Shown: positions 56,601-64,000 of the stretch, one piece after another
Layout of the letters: each line of letters begins with the position of its first letter
Numbering within the stretch: position 1 is the stretch's first letter
From: Atrina japonica
Lineage: Eukaryota; Mollusca; Bivalvia; Pterioida; Pinnidae
Assembly: GCA_030159075.1 (NCBI GenBank)
Contig: BROG01000110.1
Coordinates: 107,501-171,500 of the forward strand
Direction of reading: 5' to 3'
Length of the DNA stretch: 64,000 nt
Position numbers and translations under genes: made by a program
The notes under the pieces: model-generated
What the model was told of the DNA's origin: nothing
Databases searched by the model: none
What the model saw: the letters and a program-made list of their open reading frames with translations, nothing else

Positions 56601-59600
56601 AAACAATTTAGGCTGCATGGGTAGGGCATGAATGCACACTGACACAAGGTAAGAAATTTTATAGTTTTAAGTTTGATGTTCTGACTATTTCTCCAAGGAG
56701 GTCCCTCTCCCATTCATAATGTACATGTACTGGATAAGTTGCATTAACATAACCTGGGTTTAATGAATATCTTGTAATCAGACATTTTTCTGGAGGGGTT
56801 TTATAAAGTTTATATAAGGACTCAACAAATTATCTAAGACACTGTTGCTCTTTTTCTTTTCCTGGGAATTTTGATGCAGTTTATAAAGCAGTTTAATTAT
56901 ACTTTTTGCAATCAACAGAACCATTTTATGACCAAAAAGGTTATAAATAGAATTTCATGAAATTTGTATGGCAAATTGGCGTCTTTGGTAGCAAATCAGA
57001 AATCACTACAGAGGAGCCTCCCCCCCCTCCAAAAAAAAAAAACTGCTGTGTTTGAAAATATTCATCTTTACTTTGGTACATGCAACAAAGAAATTGATTA
57101 CATAGTTATGAGACACTCCTTGACCTAAATTCTTAACCCTATATTAGATAGTATGTTTAGTTTGGGTGACAGAAGCTTTAGATTTTTGTAATTTTAACTT
57201 TATGAGAAAGTCATTGTGTATTAAGATGATTTGTGATATTTTTACCAATGATGATCATTCACAAATATTTTATTTGCACATTTATGATGATGACTTTGGA
57301 ATATGAGAATCTTGTAATCTATACTTCAGGAAATGGAAGGTAAAAATCCTTACCAGTTCAATCCTGTTCAATATCGGTTTAATATAAAAGAATGAAATAC
57401 GAGTCAAATTCGATCACAGCTGTAATGAAAAAATGATTTTAAAATAATTGATTCATTTCAATATGAATTCATCTGTATCAGCCAGAGAATAGAATTCATT
57501 TTATCATACTACAGTTAATTGTAATCTCAGAGGATTAAATTATCATAAAAGCATGTAATAGATAAAGATAGTCAGAATAGCAATAATAGTTTTGTTGTGT
57601 TTTTCAAATATATTTATGCTCTGTTTGCTAAAATGTTTTGACAAAATAGCATTCATGTTTTCATAACACAGGTGGCCTTATTACCCAATGCTGTTGTTGT
57701 GTTGTTGTTTAATGTCCCACTGAAGAATCTTTCACTCATATGGAGATGTCACCAAATGCCAGTGAAGGGCTTCAAATTTTCGCCTATGCTCGGCACTTAC
57801 AGCCATTGAGCAGTGAGGGTTCTTTAACGTGCCGACACCTAGTGTGACACAAGACCTCGAGTTTTACTGTCTCATCCAAAGGAAATTACTGCATATTGAT
57901 ACATCATATATGCCGCTACCATGGCTCACCCTAGACTCAGAAAATTATTTGTCAAAACAATTAGCACAGCTCAGGATGACCTATTGCGATCGTGTTTTGT
58001 CTGTCGTTGTCTGTTGTGCGTTGTTATTTATTAGACATTTTCGACTTCATCTCAAGAACCAATAGGCCAATTTCAACCAAACTTGGTATATAGCATTCCC
58101 ATGTGTAGGCGCATAAAGTTTGTGAAGGAAAAAGGGGCTAGGACCCATAGGGGCTCCAAAAAGGACCAAAACTGGGTACATCTTTAAAAAGTCTTCTTCT
58201 CATGAACCAATGATCAGATTACTTTCAAATTTTATATGCATAATTGTTAAGTCAATATCTACAAAGTTCACAAATGAAAATGAAATCTATTCATAAGCAA
58301 GCCACAAGGGGGCACTTCAGTAATGCAGGGTACAATTGCATAAAAATTGTTTAATAACTCAAAACTGATCATTTTTTGTATACAAAAATTATCTAAGGAT
58401 CATTTTGACAAAATTTCAAAGTCAAAGGTCAAGGTCACAGACACCTAAGTAAATGAGAATATGTTCTACCGGTATATGTGTAAAATTCTCAACATTTTTG
58501 ACTATTTCTCCAAAACCATGGGGTAAATTTGAATTAAACTGGACTGAAAGTATAAACATGTAAAGCTGCTTTAAGTTTATAGACGAAAAAGGGGCTAGGA
58601 CAAAACATGGCTGTCATGGCTAAAAATAGAATGAATGAGTCAGCAGTTGTTTTTAATACATGTATCTCCAAAATTATTAAAGCTAGAAAAAAAAAAGTTA
58701 CCTTAAAATGAGCGGCTTGCAAAACTCTACCAAAAGATTATTTTGGTAGAAATTGTCGGGTCGACTCTTATGTGAGTTATTTCCCCTTTTTGTGGACTTT
58801 AAGCTCACCTGGCCCAAAGGGCCAAGTGGGCTATTGCTATAAGCCAAAGGTCCGGCATCGATTGGCCGTCGGCGTCCGTCGTCTGTCTGTTTACTTTTGC
58901 ATTTAAACATCTTCTTCTCAAGAACCAGTGGGCCAATTTTAAACAAACTTGGCATATAGCATCACCATGTGAAGCCCCATAAAGTTTGGGAATGAAAAAG
59001 GGATAGGACCAATAGATGCCTTAAAAGGAGCCAAAAAGAACCAAAACTTGGTACATCTTTAAAAATCTTCTTCTCATGAACCAATGATCAGATAAGTTTC
59101 AAACTTTGTGTGCATAATTGTAAAATCAATATCTACAAAGTTTGTGAACGAAAATGAAATCTGTCCATAAATGAGCCACTAGGGAGCGCTTCAGTAACAC
59201 AGGGTGTATTTGTATTACAAATTGTTTAATAACTCAAAACTGATCACCTTTTTGTATACAAAGATATATGAGAAAGTTGTTAGGAATTATCTGAGGATCA
59301 TTTTGACAAAATTTTAAGGTCATGGGGTCAAAGGTCAAAGTCACAGGTACCTAAGTAAATGGAAAATATAAGTTTATTTTGTAAACTTTTCGACATTTTT
59401 GACTACTTCTCCAGAACCATTGGACAAATTTGAACCAAACTTGACAGGAAGTATAACCATATAAATCCGCATAATGTTTGTAGATGAAAAGGGGCTAGGA
59501 CCAAACATGGCTGTCATGGCTTAATATAGAACAAATGAGTCAGCAGATATTTTTGATTTACTACATATATCTCTAAAAATTATTAAAGCTAGAGAAAAAA

Positions 59601-61577
59601 ATGTTACTTGAAAATGAGCGACTTGCAAAAATCTACCAATATTATGATTTTGGTGGAAATTGTTAGGTCTACCCTTATGTGAGTTATTTCCCCTTTTTAG
59701 AGTCGATGGGGGGGGGCGAAGTTGTCAGATAGCCCCTTAAGGGAGTTATTTCCCCTTTTAAGTAGATTTTTCATGTTTTTGACAGTTTTGTCCTATTATC
59801 TTGAAAAGTATAATAGGTAGAGTAAAAGTGAAAGAAGCGTAAATGTTCAGCATGCAAAGATCTACAAAAAAGTCAATAGGGCTAAAATTGTCAGGTCACT
59901 CCTTATGGGAGTTTTTTCCCCTTTTAAGTAGATTTTTCATGTTTTTGACAGTTTTGTCCTATTATCTTGAAAAGTATAATAGGTAGAGTAAAAGTGAAAG
60001 AAGCAAAAATGCTCAGCATGCAAGGATTTCAAAAAATATCAAAGGGACGAAATTACCGGGTTGACCCTTATGGGAGTTATTTCCTTTGTTGTAAATTTCT
60101 GATGTTTTGGACAGTTTTGTCATATTATCTTGTGAAGTATAATACATAGAGAAAAAGTGAAAGAATCAAAATGTTAAGCACGCAAAGATCTACAAAAAAA
60201 TCAAAGGGAGGAAATTTTCAGGCTGCCCTGTATGGGAGTTATTTCCCCTTTAAGTGGATTGTTCATGTATTGGACTGTTTTTTTTGACATTATCTTGAAA
60301 TGTATCAGAGATACAGTAAAAGTGAAAGAAGCAGAAATGCCCACACAGGCAGTTATTGTCATGTCAGTGCTTATGGGAGCTAATTATGTTGTTCTCAGGT
60401 GACTGTTAAGGCCCATCGGGCTTCTTGTTTTTTTACCCAATTGAAATGTTGATTGCTAAATAATTAGGCAATCAAGATTTTTTTTAGCATATTGAAATGT
60501 TGTTTGCCAAAAAATTACTCAACCAAGATTTTTTTAGCCAATTGATATATTGGTTGCCAAAAAATTAGTTAACCAAGATTTCTTTACACAATTAAAATGT
60601 TGTTAGCCAAAAACTTATCCCAGCTCAAAGAATATTGATGCAAAATGTATTTGGAAATTTTAAGCAAACCCCAATCTATATATAGTCAAACCTCATTATC
60701 TTGAAGTCGTTGGGACCAAGCAAAAAAATTTATATAAATGGGCCCTCTCGTGAGCATTTCGTTAAATGCCAGTATACTTGTAGGCTTAAACGTAAATTTA
60801 AGAATGGAAAGTAAAATAACAAATTTTTAGGTGACATTTTTTATTCATTGTATGTACTCAAAATTGATACAGAATACCTAAAGACATTCTTCTGTTGGTA
60901 TAGATAAATTTTACTTATGTTTTTCTGGTCCACATCTCCACATCAACCAGCTAGAAAAGATACTCAAATTGTATGTAAAAGAAAAAAATATTGAACTATT
61001 GGGAGAAGGGCACATATTAGGTTGAATATGGTAACAGTGTTGGGTTTCCAGACATATTACCAATAATATGTCCCAAGACCCAAAATTGTAACGACCTGAT
61101 GAATGTTAAAAAATCTAACATTTCATTTGCCAAAGTTTGGCAGTTCTTTCTTCCTCCTCATGCAGGGTTTTCCCTTAAAAATGTCTTCTGCATCTCTGAC
61201 AATTAAAATATTTTTGGGACACACAAAATGAAAAAAAACAACATAATTCTATATACCTGAATTGATTTTGAATCTGAGACTGAAAATGGGTGTCTTTTTT
61301 TTCATTATTGAAGGGGACTCGCCAGTTTTACTTGTGACTCACAAATCTTTACATTGTGGGTCTAAGTGACTCACTAAAATTCAACCCAAGGGAAAACCCT
61401 GCTCGTGGCTGACTCACTATTAAGTGTGGCATAAAACCGATCCTTTGTACTTTTGATCATGAATACATTTTCTTTAACACATTTTTAAAGTGATGACAAA
61501 GAACAACTCTGGGCTTGGGAGTATCAAACAGATGATGGAAAACATGATTTGTATATGGATATAGGGGAGGAAATCAG
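38535..61577 (+). CDS. POLR3H: POLR3H (RPC8/RPC25), RNA polymerase III stalk subunit: exons 1-5, 3' end missing
   Basis: POLR3H pairs with CRCP (RPC9) to form the stalk of RNA polymerase III, which helps initiation on tRNA and 5S genes. Exons: 38535-38645, 39454-39550, 48983-49069, 56136-56199, 61491-61577, phases interlocking, 446 nt = 148 codons plus two bases. The start [18 protein letters not shown] is the invariant family N-terminus. Further conserved blocks are [60 protein letters not shown] and [20 protein letters not shown]. The N-terminal Rpb7-N-like domain is complete, and the S1/OB part is cut at GEEIR. About 55 C-terminal residues are missing; I found no matching exon before position 64000. 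Introns 2, 3 and 4 are 9.4, 7.1 and 5.3 kb and hold most of the minisatellite DNA. An AG acceptor 11 bp before the ATG suggests a non-coding first exon further upstream. Confidence 0.92.
39015..39190. mobile_element. MITE family D
   Basis: GTATACTGGATATTTTCACT at the left, GGGGCGAAAAATTTCAGGTA near the right. Confidence 0.6.
39454..39550 (+). CDS. POLR3H: POLR3H coding exon 2
   Basis: Acceptor TTTTTAG, donor GTAAGT. It encodes [20 protein letters not shown] and [12 protein letters not shown], with one base over. Confidence 0.93.
39836..40260. repeat. About 200-bp unit, duplicated
   Basis: TTTTTCTGTATATCATAATG..GTT, CTACAGAACA, GTTATTCCCCTTTGTTGATT and CCATATCTAT..TATTTCTTCA occur twice in the same order, with a third partial start near 40230. 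POLR3H intron 2. Confidence 0.75.
40637..40877. mobile_element. MITE family D, full copy, 241 bp
   Basis: Left end GTATACCTTGAAATTTTTGC and right end GCGAAAATTTCCAGGTATAC are inverted copies with two mismatches. Confidence 0.75.
40929..41095 (+). mobile_element. tRNA-derived SINE, separate family
   Basis: GTGGCTCGTTGGTCAGAGCA (box A), GGGTTCAATTCCTGG (box B), then a body not shared with families A or B. POLR3H intron 2. It is not a tRNA gene: the cloverleaf arms are not kept and the body continues. Confidence 0.65.
41423..41670 (+). mobile_element. SINE family B
   Basis: Head GGGGCCTCCACATCCATGGC then CGAGTGGTTAGAACATC, box B GGTTCAAGCCC, tail TGTAACTGAAAAATTGTTGA and GTGTGGCG. Confidence 0.85.
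41930..42700. mobile_element. Diverged copy of the AGCTCACCTGG repeat
   Basis: Starts TTAGCTCACCTGGTACATGT. Near its end it has GACATGGCTGCCATGGCTAA, CAGCATGCAAAGAG and GAGTTATTTCCCTTT, all found in the element at 58800-60430. Confidence 0.6.
42700..45945. other. POLR3H intron 2, mostly unrecognised
   Basis: A TA-flanked MITE-like stretch begins at 44190 (CAGTCAAATCTGTCTATAAA). A short duplication at 44690-45015 repeats GGGTGTTTTGACAGGAAA and CACATCCTAAAGGAATATAT. A 68-codon minus-strand frame at 43225-43019 is open but unmatched. Confidence 0.4.
45946..46035. mobile_element. TTAA-flanked micro-MITE (copy 5)
   Basis: TTAACACATACATCCCTAAA to AGGTACATGACTTAA. Confidence 0.6.
46660..46830 (-). 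mobile_element. SINE family A fragment, decayed
   Basis: CTTTCACTTATGTGGAGATG and GACATGGGACCTCAGTTTTA are the family A body in reverse; the head is missing. Confidence 0.55.
47218..47470 (+). mobile_element. SINE family B with three tandem heads
   Basis: tRNA-like heads start near 47220 (TGAGTGGTTGGAGCATCTGT), 47269 (GTGACTGAGTGGTTAGAGCA) and 47338 (GTGACTTAGTGGTAAGAGCA), each partly followed by the same TCAGTGTTGGGA joint. Only the last continues to box B (GTGTTCAAGTCTC) and body. Confidence 0.7.
47978..48068. mobile_element. TTAA-flanked micro-MITE (copy 6)
   Basis: TTAATTCATCAACCCCTGAA to GGGATGAATGGGTTAA, inverted relative to copy 2, 91 bp. Confidence 0.7.
48095..48177 (+). other. Orphan exon-like open stretch in POLR3H intron 2
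   Basis: TCTTACAG precedes 83 bases that are open as [20 protein letters not shown] and AQDVVINF, followed by GTATGT. It lies 0.8 kb before POLR3H exon 3 but is in the wrong phase to preserve that protein. It could be an alternative or poison exon, or chance. Confidence 0.2.
48983..49069 (+). CDS. POLR3H: POLR3H coding exon 3
   Basis: Acceptor GGTATCAG, donor GTAGGT. With the carried G it reads [20 protein letters not shown], then [10 protein letters not shown] second AG nine bases in (TTTCAG) would drop VHF and is not chosen, because VHFR is conserved. Confidence 0.92.
49113..49341. repeat. Outlying part of the GATATCAACTGACA array
   Basis: About six units with GTGAATTAGATAATATAATG and ATATCAAC, starting 44 bp after POLR3H exon 3. 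It is separated from the main array by a 1.4-kb foreign stretch. Confidence 0.85.
49342..50783. other. 1.4-kb stretch splitting the array, unrecognised
   Basis: Contains ATTCCCAATTTTCTCC-type motifs near both ends but no clear inverted repeats, coding region or target duplication. Likely an inserted element, since array units resume on both sides. Confidence 0.5.
51134..51298. mobile_element. TA-flanked MITE inside the array, 165 bp
   Basis: Left end CAGTGAAACCTG, right end CAGGTTTTACTG, with TA at 51132-51133 and 51299-51300. Confidence 0.82.
52239..52508 (+). mobile_element. SINE family A inside the array, with TSD
   Basis: Head slightly 5'-short (TGGCTTATTCAGTAGCATGC), box B GAGTTCGAGTCCAG, tail AACATAAACAAACAAA. 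Flanked by ATGATATCAACTG at 52226-52238 and 52509-52521; these are also repeat units, so the duplication is supportive only. Confidence 0.88.
53460..54450. repeat. Minisatellite, 43-45-bp unit, about 22 copies
   Basis: Unit: AAAAGTCTAAATAACATAGC, then ACATTATGTACAAGTCTTAC and AATAT. A shorter form lacks AAA. The last units gain TTATGACTTAGCTT, resembling the next array. Confidence 0.95.
54530..56095. repeat. Minisatellite, 31-bp unit, about 50 copies, abutting POLR3H exon 4
   Basis: Unit: ATGACTTGCTTTCCATATCT, then GCTGTGTCAGC. Near 55740 it shifts to ATGACTCACTATCTATGTCT and GCAGTGTCAGC. On the gene strand each unit reads TGAC, a pyrimidine-rich run, then CAG, the layout of a 3' splice site. 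It ends about 40 bp before the real acceptor at 56135. Confidence 0.95.
56136..56199 (+). CDS. POLR3H: POLR3H coding exon 4
   Basis: Acceptor CTTTTTACAG, donor GTATCC. It encodes [20 protein letters not shown] with two bases over. A 31-bp minisatellite ends about 40 bp before the acceptor. Confidence 0.92.
56200..57690. other. POLR3H intron 4, first part, nothing firm
   Basis: One short duplication (AGTGATACTCCTATTGTGGA / AGTGGTACTCCTATTGTGGA, near 56520 and 56570). Confidence 0.4.
57695..57882 (-). mobile_element. SINE family A, 5'-truncated
   Basis: Reverse-strand body and tail are present (CACTCATATGGAGATGTCAC, GGGTTCTTTAACGTGCCGAC); the tRNA-like head is missing beyond TCTCATCCAAAGGA. 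Confidence 0.8.
57900..58799. mobile_element. Interspersed repeat, diverged partial copy
   Basis: Aligns with 58800-59700: TCAAGAACCAATAGGCCAAT, CCAAACTTGGTATATAGCAT, GGGGCTAGGACC, CATGGCTGTCATGGCTAAAA, GAGTTATTTCCCCTTTTT. The two copies are head-to-tail. Confidence 0.8.
58800..60430. mobile_element. Interspersed repeat AGCTCACCTGGCCC, about 1.63 kb
   Basis: Opens AAGCTCACCTGGCCCAAAGG, with a GGCCCAAAGGGCC hairpin, and ends AAGGCCCATCGGGCTTCTTG. No long frame. From about 59690 it repeats a 150-bp block about four times (GGGAGTTATTTCCCCTTTT..GACAGTTTTGTCCTATTATC..CAGCATGCAAAGAT). I recall this type of repeat from bivalve genomes; its class is unknown to me. Confidence 0.75.
60433..60620. repeat. 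Short tandem array, about 58-bp unit, three to four copies
   Basis: CAATTGAAATGTTG, TTGCCAAAAAATTA and AACCAAGATTTTTTTA recur in order. Confidence 0.8.
61491..61577 (+). CDS. POLR3H: POLR3H coding exon 5
   Basis: Acceptor TTTTTAAAG, donor GTATGT. It encodes [20 protein letters not shown], then YMDIGEEI(R). It is the last exon found in the window. Confidence 0.9.
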
Positions 61578-61689
61578 GTATGTATTATATAAGACTTACC
61601 TTGATAATACAGTGGAACATGTCCCTTCTACCACTGAATCATACAAAACAGGTCATCTCTAAAAGGAGATTTTATCTTAAGGATTACTT

Positions 61690-62855
61690 AACTTAGTGGC
61701 TTTCAGAATGTGGTCTTCTATGACAGTGCTTTAACACAACAGATAGTCTTCTATGACAGTGGTCTCACAAGACAGGTGGTCTTCTATGACAGCAGGGGTT
61801 TTGCTGGGCTTCGCCAATGTCACAAATGGCGATTTTTTATTTCAACTGGCAACAAAAAATTGCTTGCTTCTGGCTTTTTTTCTGGTGGCTCCATTTTAGG
61901 GAAATTTTAACCTATCTAGGTTACATAAGTCATTTATATTGTCCAAATGGTCACTAGATCTAACCTGTATATTTAAACTTCCACACATGTAATCACTATC
62001 TATATGTTCTGTCCCCTAAGCAGACGTACAATATCAACATTACTAATGCTATGTTAAATTCATGCAGCTTGTTTATCAATCTTGAATGATTTTAATTAAA
62101 TTTAAATGTTTAACTGAGAAACATCGAAGCGAGATTGTGGTGTCTTCTACAATGTTCGCACTTCACACCATTAACCTATACAGTGTTATGGATGCATGTT
62201 AAAAAAGTGATGATTTCAATAGTGTTTTATTTCAGTAGCATAATATTTTAAACACAGACAATAATGTCTAAATGTAACTCATTGAACTGATTTAAATAAA
62301 TTGACAGCAATGGCAGTTGACACATTTATATAACCCCAATAATCTTTTTATCATTGACTTTGAATCTGGCTCCAAAAATTGGAAAATGGTGACAGATTTT
62401 GACAACTGGGTGATTTTTTTGGTGACACAAATTCTTCAACCAGCACAACCCCTGATGACAGTGGTCTCATAATACAGATGGTCTTCTGTGACACTGGTCT
62501 TCTATGCCAGTGCTCTCACAAGACAGGTGATCTTCTATGCCAGTGCTCTCACAAGACAGGTAATCTTCTATGACAGTGCTCTTACAAGACAGGTAATCTT
62601 CTATGACAGTGCTCTTACAAGGCAGGTGATCTTCTATGCTAGTGCTGTCACAAGACAGGTGGTCATCTTTGACAGTGCTCTCACAAGACAGGTGTTCTTC
62701 TGTGATAGTGATCTTACAAGACAAGTAGTCCTCTATAACAGTGGTCTCACAAGACAGGTGGTCTTCAATGACATCTGTCTCACAAGACAGATAGGTCTTC
62801 TATGACTGGTCTCACAAGACAGGTGGTCTTCTATGACAGTGTTCTCACAACAGAT
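61690..62855. repeat. Minisatellite, 33-bp unit, split by an element
   Basis: Unit: GTCTTCTATGACAGTGCTCT, then CACAAGACAGGTG. Blocks at 61690-61792 and 62455-62855, about fifteen copies in total. Open frames on both strands here are artefacts of the 33-bp period. Confidence 0.93.
61793..62454. mobile_element. hAT-like non-autonomous element, 662 bp
   Basis: Left end CAGGGGTTTTGCTGG, right end CCAGCACAACCCCTG; inverted similarity continues inwards (GTCACAAATGGCGATTTTTT against AATTTGTGTCACC). Flanked by ATGACAG at 61786-61792 and 62455-62461. CAGGGG ends suggest hAT; a 7-bp match instead of 8, inside a tandem repeat, leaves that open. No transposase. Confidence 0.78.
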
Positions 62856-63036
62856 TTCACTGTATTTACTTTAAATCACTTTCTTGAAATTTACTTTTCA
62901 TGTATACATATAGGTGAATTGAAAATCACACATATTCCTTAAAACATCTTAGTTAAAGCTGAAGTTAATATATATATAGCACAATCTTGACTAGTCCAAT
63001 GCAAAAATTACAGTCTCAGACTCACGCTAAAATCCA

Positions 63037-63310
63037 AAGTCCATTCATAACGCTGAAAATGCAGCAGTCAAATTATAAAGTGATGATGAGCGTTGATGGG
63101 TTACAGATGGGTAAAATGAATATGCAAATTTAGTCTGACCATCGTTCATTTGAATATCAGATTATCACGACAAGCAAAGTCCATTCATGATGATGAAATA
63201 CAAGAGTCAAATTATTGTGTAGTGATCGATCCACGTTGATGGGTTACAGATTGGGTAAAATGAATACTGGTATGCAAATTTACTCTGATGTGGAACATTT
63301 GCATATCAAG
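63037..63310. repeat. Two tandem copies of a roughly 140-bp unit
   Basis: CAAAGTCCATTCATAACGCT / CAAAGTCCATTCATGATGAT, CGTTGATGGGTTACAGAT, GGGTAAAATGAATA and TATGCAAATTTA recur in order. Confidence 0.8.
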
Positions 63311-64000
63311 ACACTGCACGTCAGCTAGGAATGTCAGATCACTTTTCATCTTGACCCATCACATTTATCAACTTTACAATAATGTCCTGTTTCATTTATA
63401 TTAAAGCGATATGAGCTGTCTTAGGTGAAAAAATTTTACATGCCCATTTTATGTGATATTCTATCTCATATATATTCCAAAGAGACATCTGGTGGTTAGA
63501 ATAACAAATACATGTGTAAAATTGCAACAATCTTGCCAAACGTAATCTGTAATATCAGTTATTTTTTGCCCGCCATACTTTGAGCTTTGCAAATTAACTT
63601 TCAGTAATTTTTTACAAAGATTAGCGAGTGACCAATAAACACATGCGATTTACAGTATATATACATTCTATCCTTATTACCCTTTGCGTCTATTTTTGTA
63701 CATCATCAATTCATACCTAAATCAGACAAAGCTTGTTGTTTGTCATTTCAAAACATTAATTTCTGAAACTGTCCACGTGCCGGGTATATCGGGTGATCTT
63801 GACCCATTTTTAACTTGTCCCATCGCATTCTCGACTTTATCATTCTTGACACATATGATCAGGATTTTTCCAACTCTGCTGGACATGGCGACACGATTGT
63901 AAAACACAAGGTAGGCACACAGTTATGTTGTTTTGATTTTGTCAACGTCAGCATTCAGGGTAACATTAAAGATCGGAAAATTTTCTTTTAGTGACCTGAT
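63311..64000. other. POLR3H intron 5, nothing recognised
   Basis: I looked for the final POLR3H exon (FRVVDESF-type sequence) and did not find it. A CACGTG lies at about 63774 and a GTAGGC after AAG at 63910, without a supportable exon. Confidence 0.4.

Noticed and set aside
62467..62805. Overlapping 85- and 105-codon frames on opposite strands
   Set aside because: Both are translations of the same 33-bp tandem repeat.
63690..63910. Possible first exon of a further gene ending AAG|GTAGGC
   Set aside because: The ATG near 63885 is followed by a stop after five codons; no other frame is convincing.

Overview
The window is AT-rich nuclear DNA from a metazoan, most likely a bivalve mollusc. I infer this from kilobase-scale introns with GT..AG borders, several tRNA-derived SINE families, TA- and TTAA-flanked MITEs, a Penelope-like remnant, and an interspersed repeat opening AAGCTCACCTGGCCC that I associate with bivalve genomes (recollection, not a search). 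Almost every long open frame here is a minisatellite or transposon artefact. The real genes were found as short exons whose splice phases interlock.

Three protein-coding genes are supported. (1) Positions 3059-12267, plus strand: the last seven exons found (314 codons plus stop) of PGAP1, the ER GPI-inositol deacylase; this is the multi-membrane-spanning C-terminal third, and the 5' part lies upstream. (2) Positions 34504-22760, minus strand: a complete nine-exon JMJD8 gene of 264 codons plus stop, an ER-lumenal JmjC-fold protein. (3) Positions 38535-61577, plus strand: the first five coding exons of POLR3H (RPC8/RPC25), a stalk subunit of RNA polymerase III; the 3' exon(s) lie beyond the window. 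PGAP1 and JMJD8 are convergent, about 10.5 kb apart. JMJD8 and POLR3H are divergent, about 4 kb apart.

The rest is repeats. At least eleven minisatellites with units of 24-58 bp fill the introns and the PGAP1-JMJD8 intergenic stretch. The most informative is a 35-bp array at 22831-23085 in which the genuine 3' splice site of the last JMJD8 exon is one unit and six near-identical decoy splice sites lie just upstream. A 31-bp array of about 50 units abuts POLR3H exon 4, and each unit again looks like a 3' splice-site module. A third array (20515-22165) repeats TATATAAAAG and a 12-bp palindrome about 52 times.

Several arrays are split by datable insertions: a SINE with target-site duplication, a TA-flanked MITE and an unidentified 1.4-kb piece in the 33-bp array at 49-53 kb; a 662-bp hAT-like element in the array at 61.7-62.9 kb; and a SINE inside the 40-bp array at 3.5-5.5 kb. 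In a JMJD8 intron, a 5'-truncated LINE with an RNase H domain sits inside a pogo/Tigger-like MITE with a 10-bp target-site duplication. Its 3' end matches the tail of the window's SINE family B, so the likely SINE-LINE partnership is visible here. No known type of defence or biosynthetic system is present; the most novel material is the relation between the minisatellites and splice sites.
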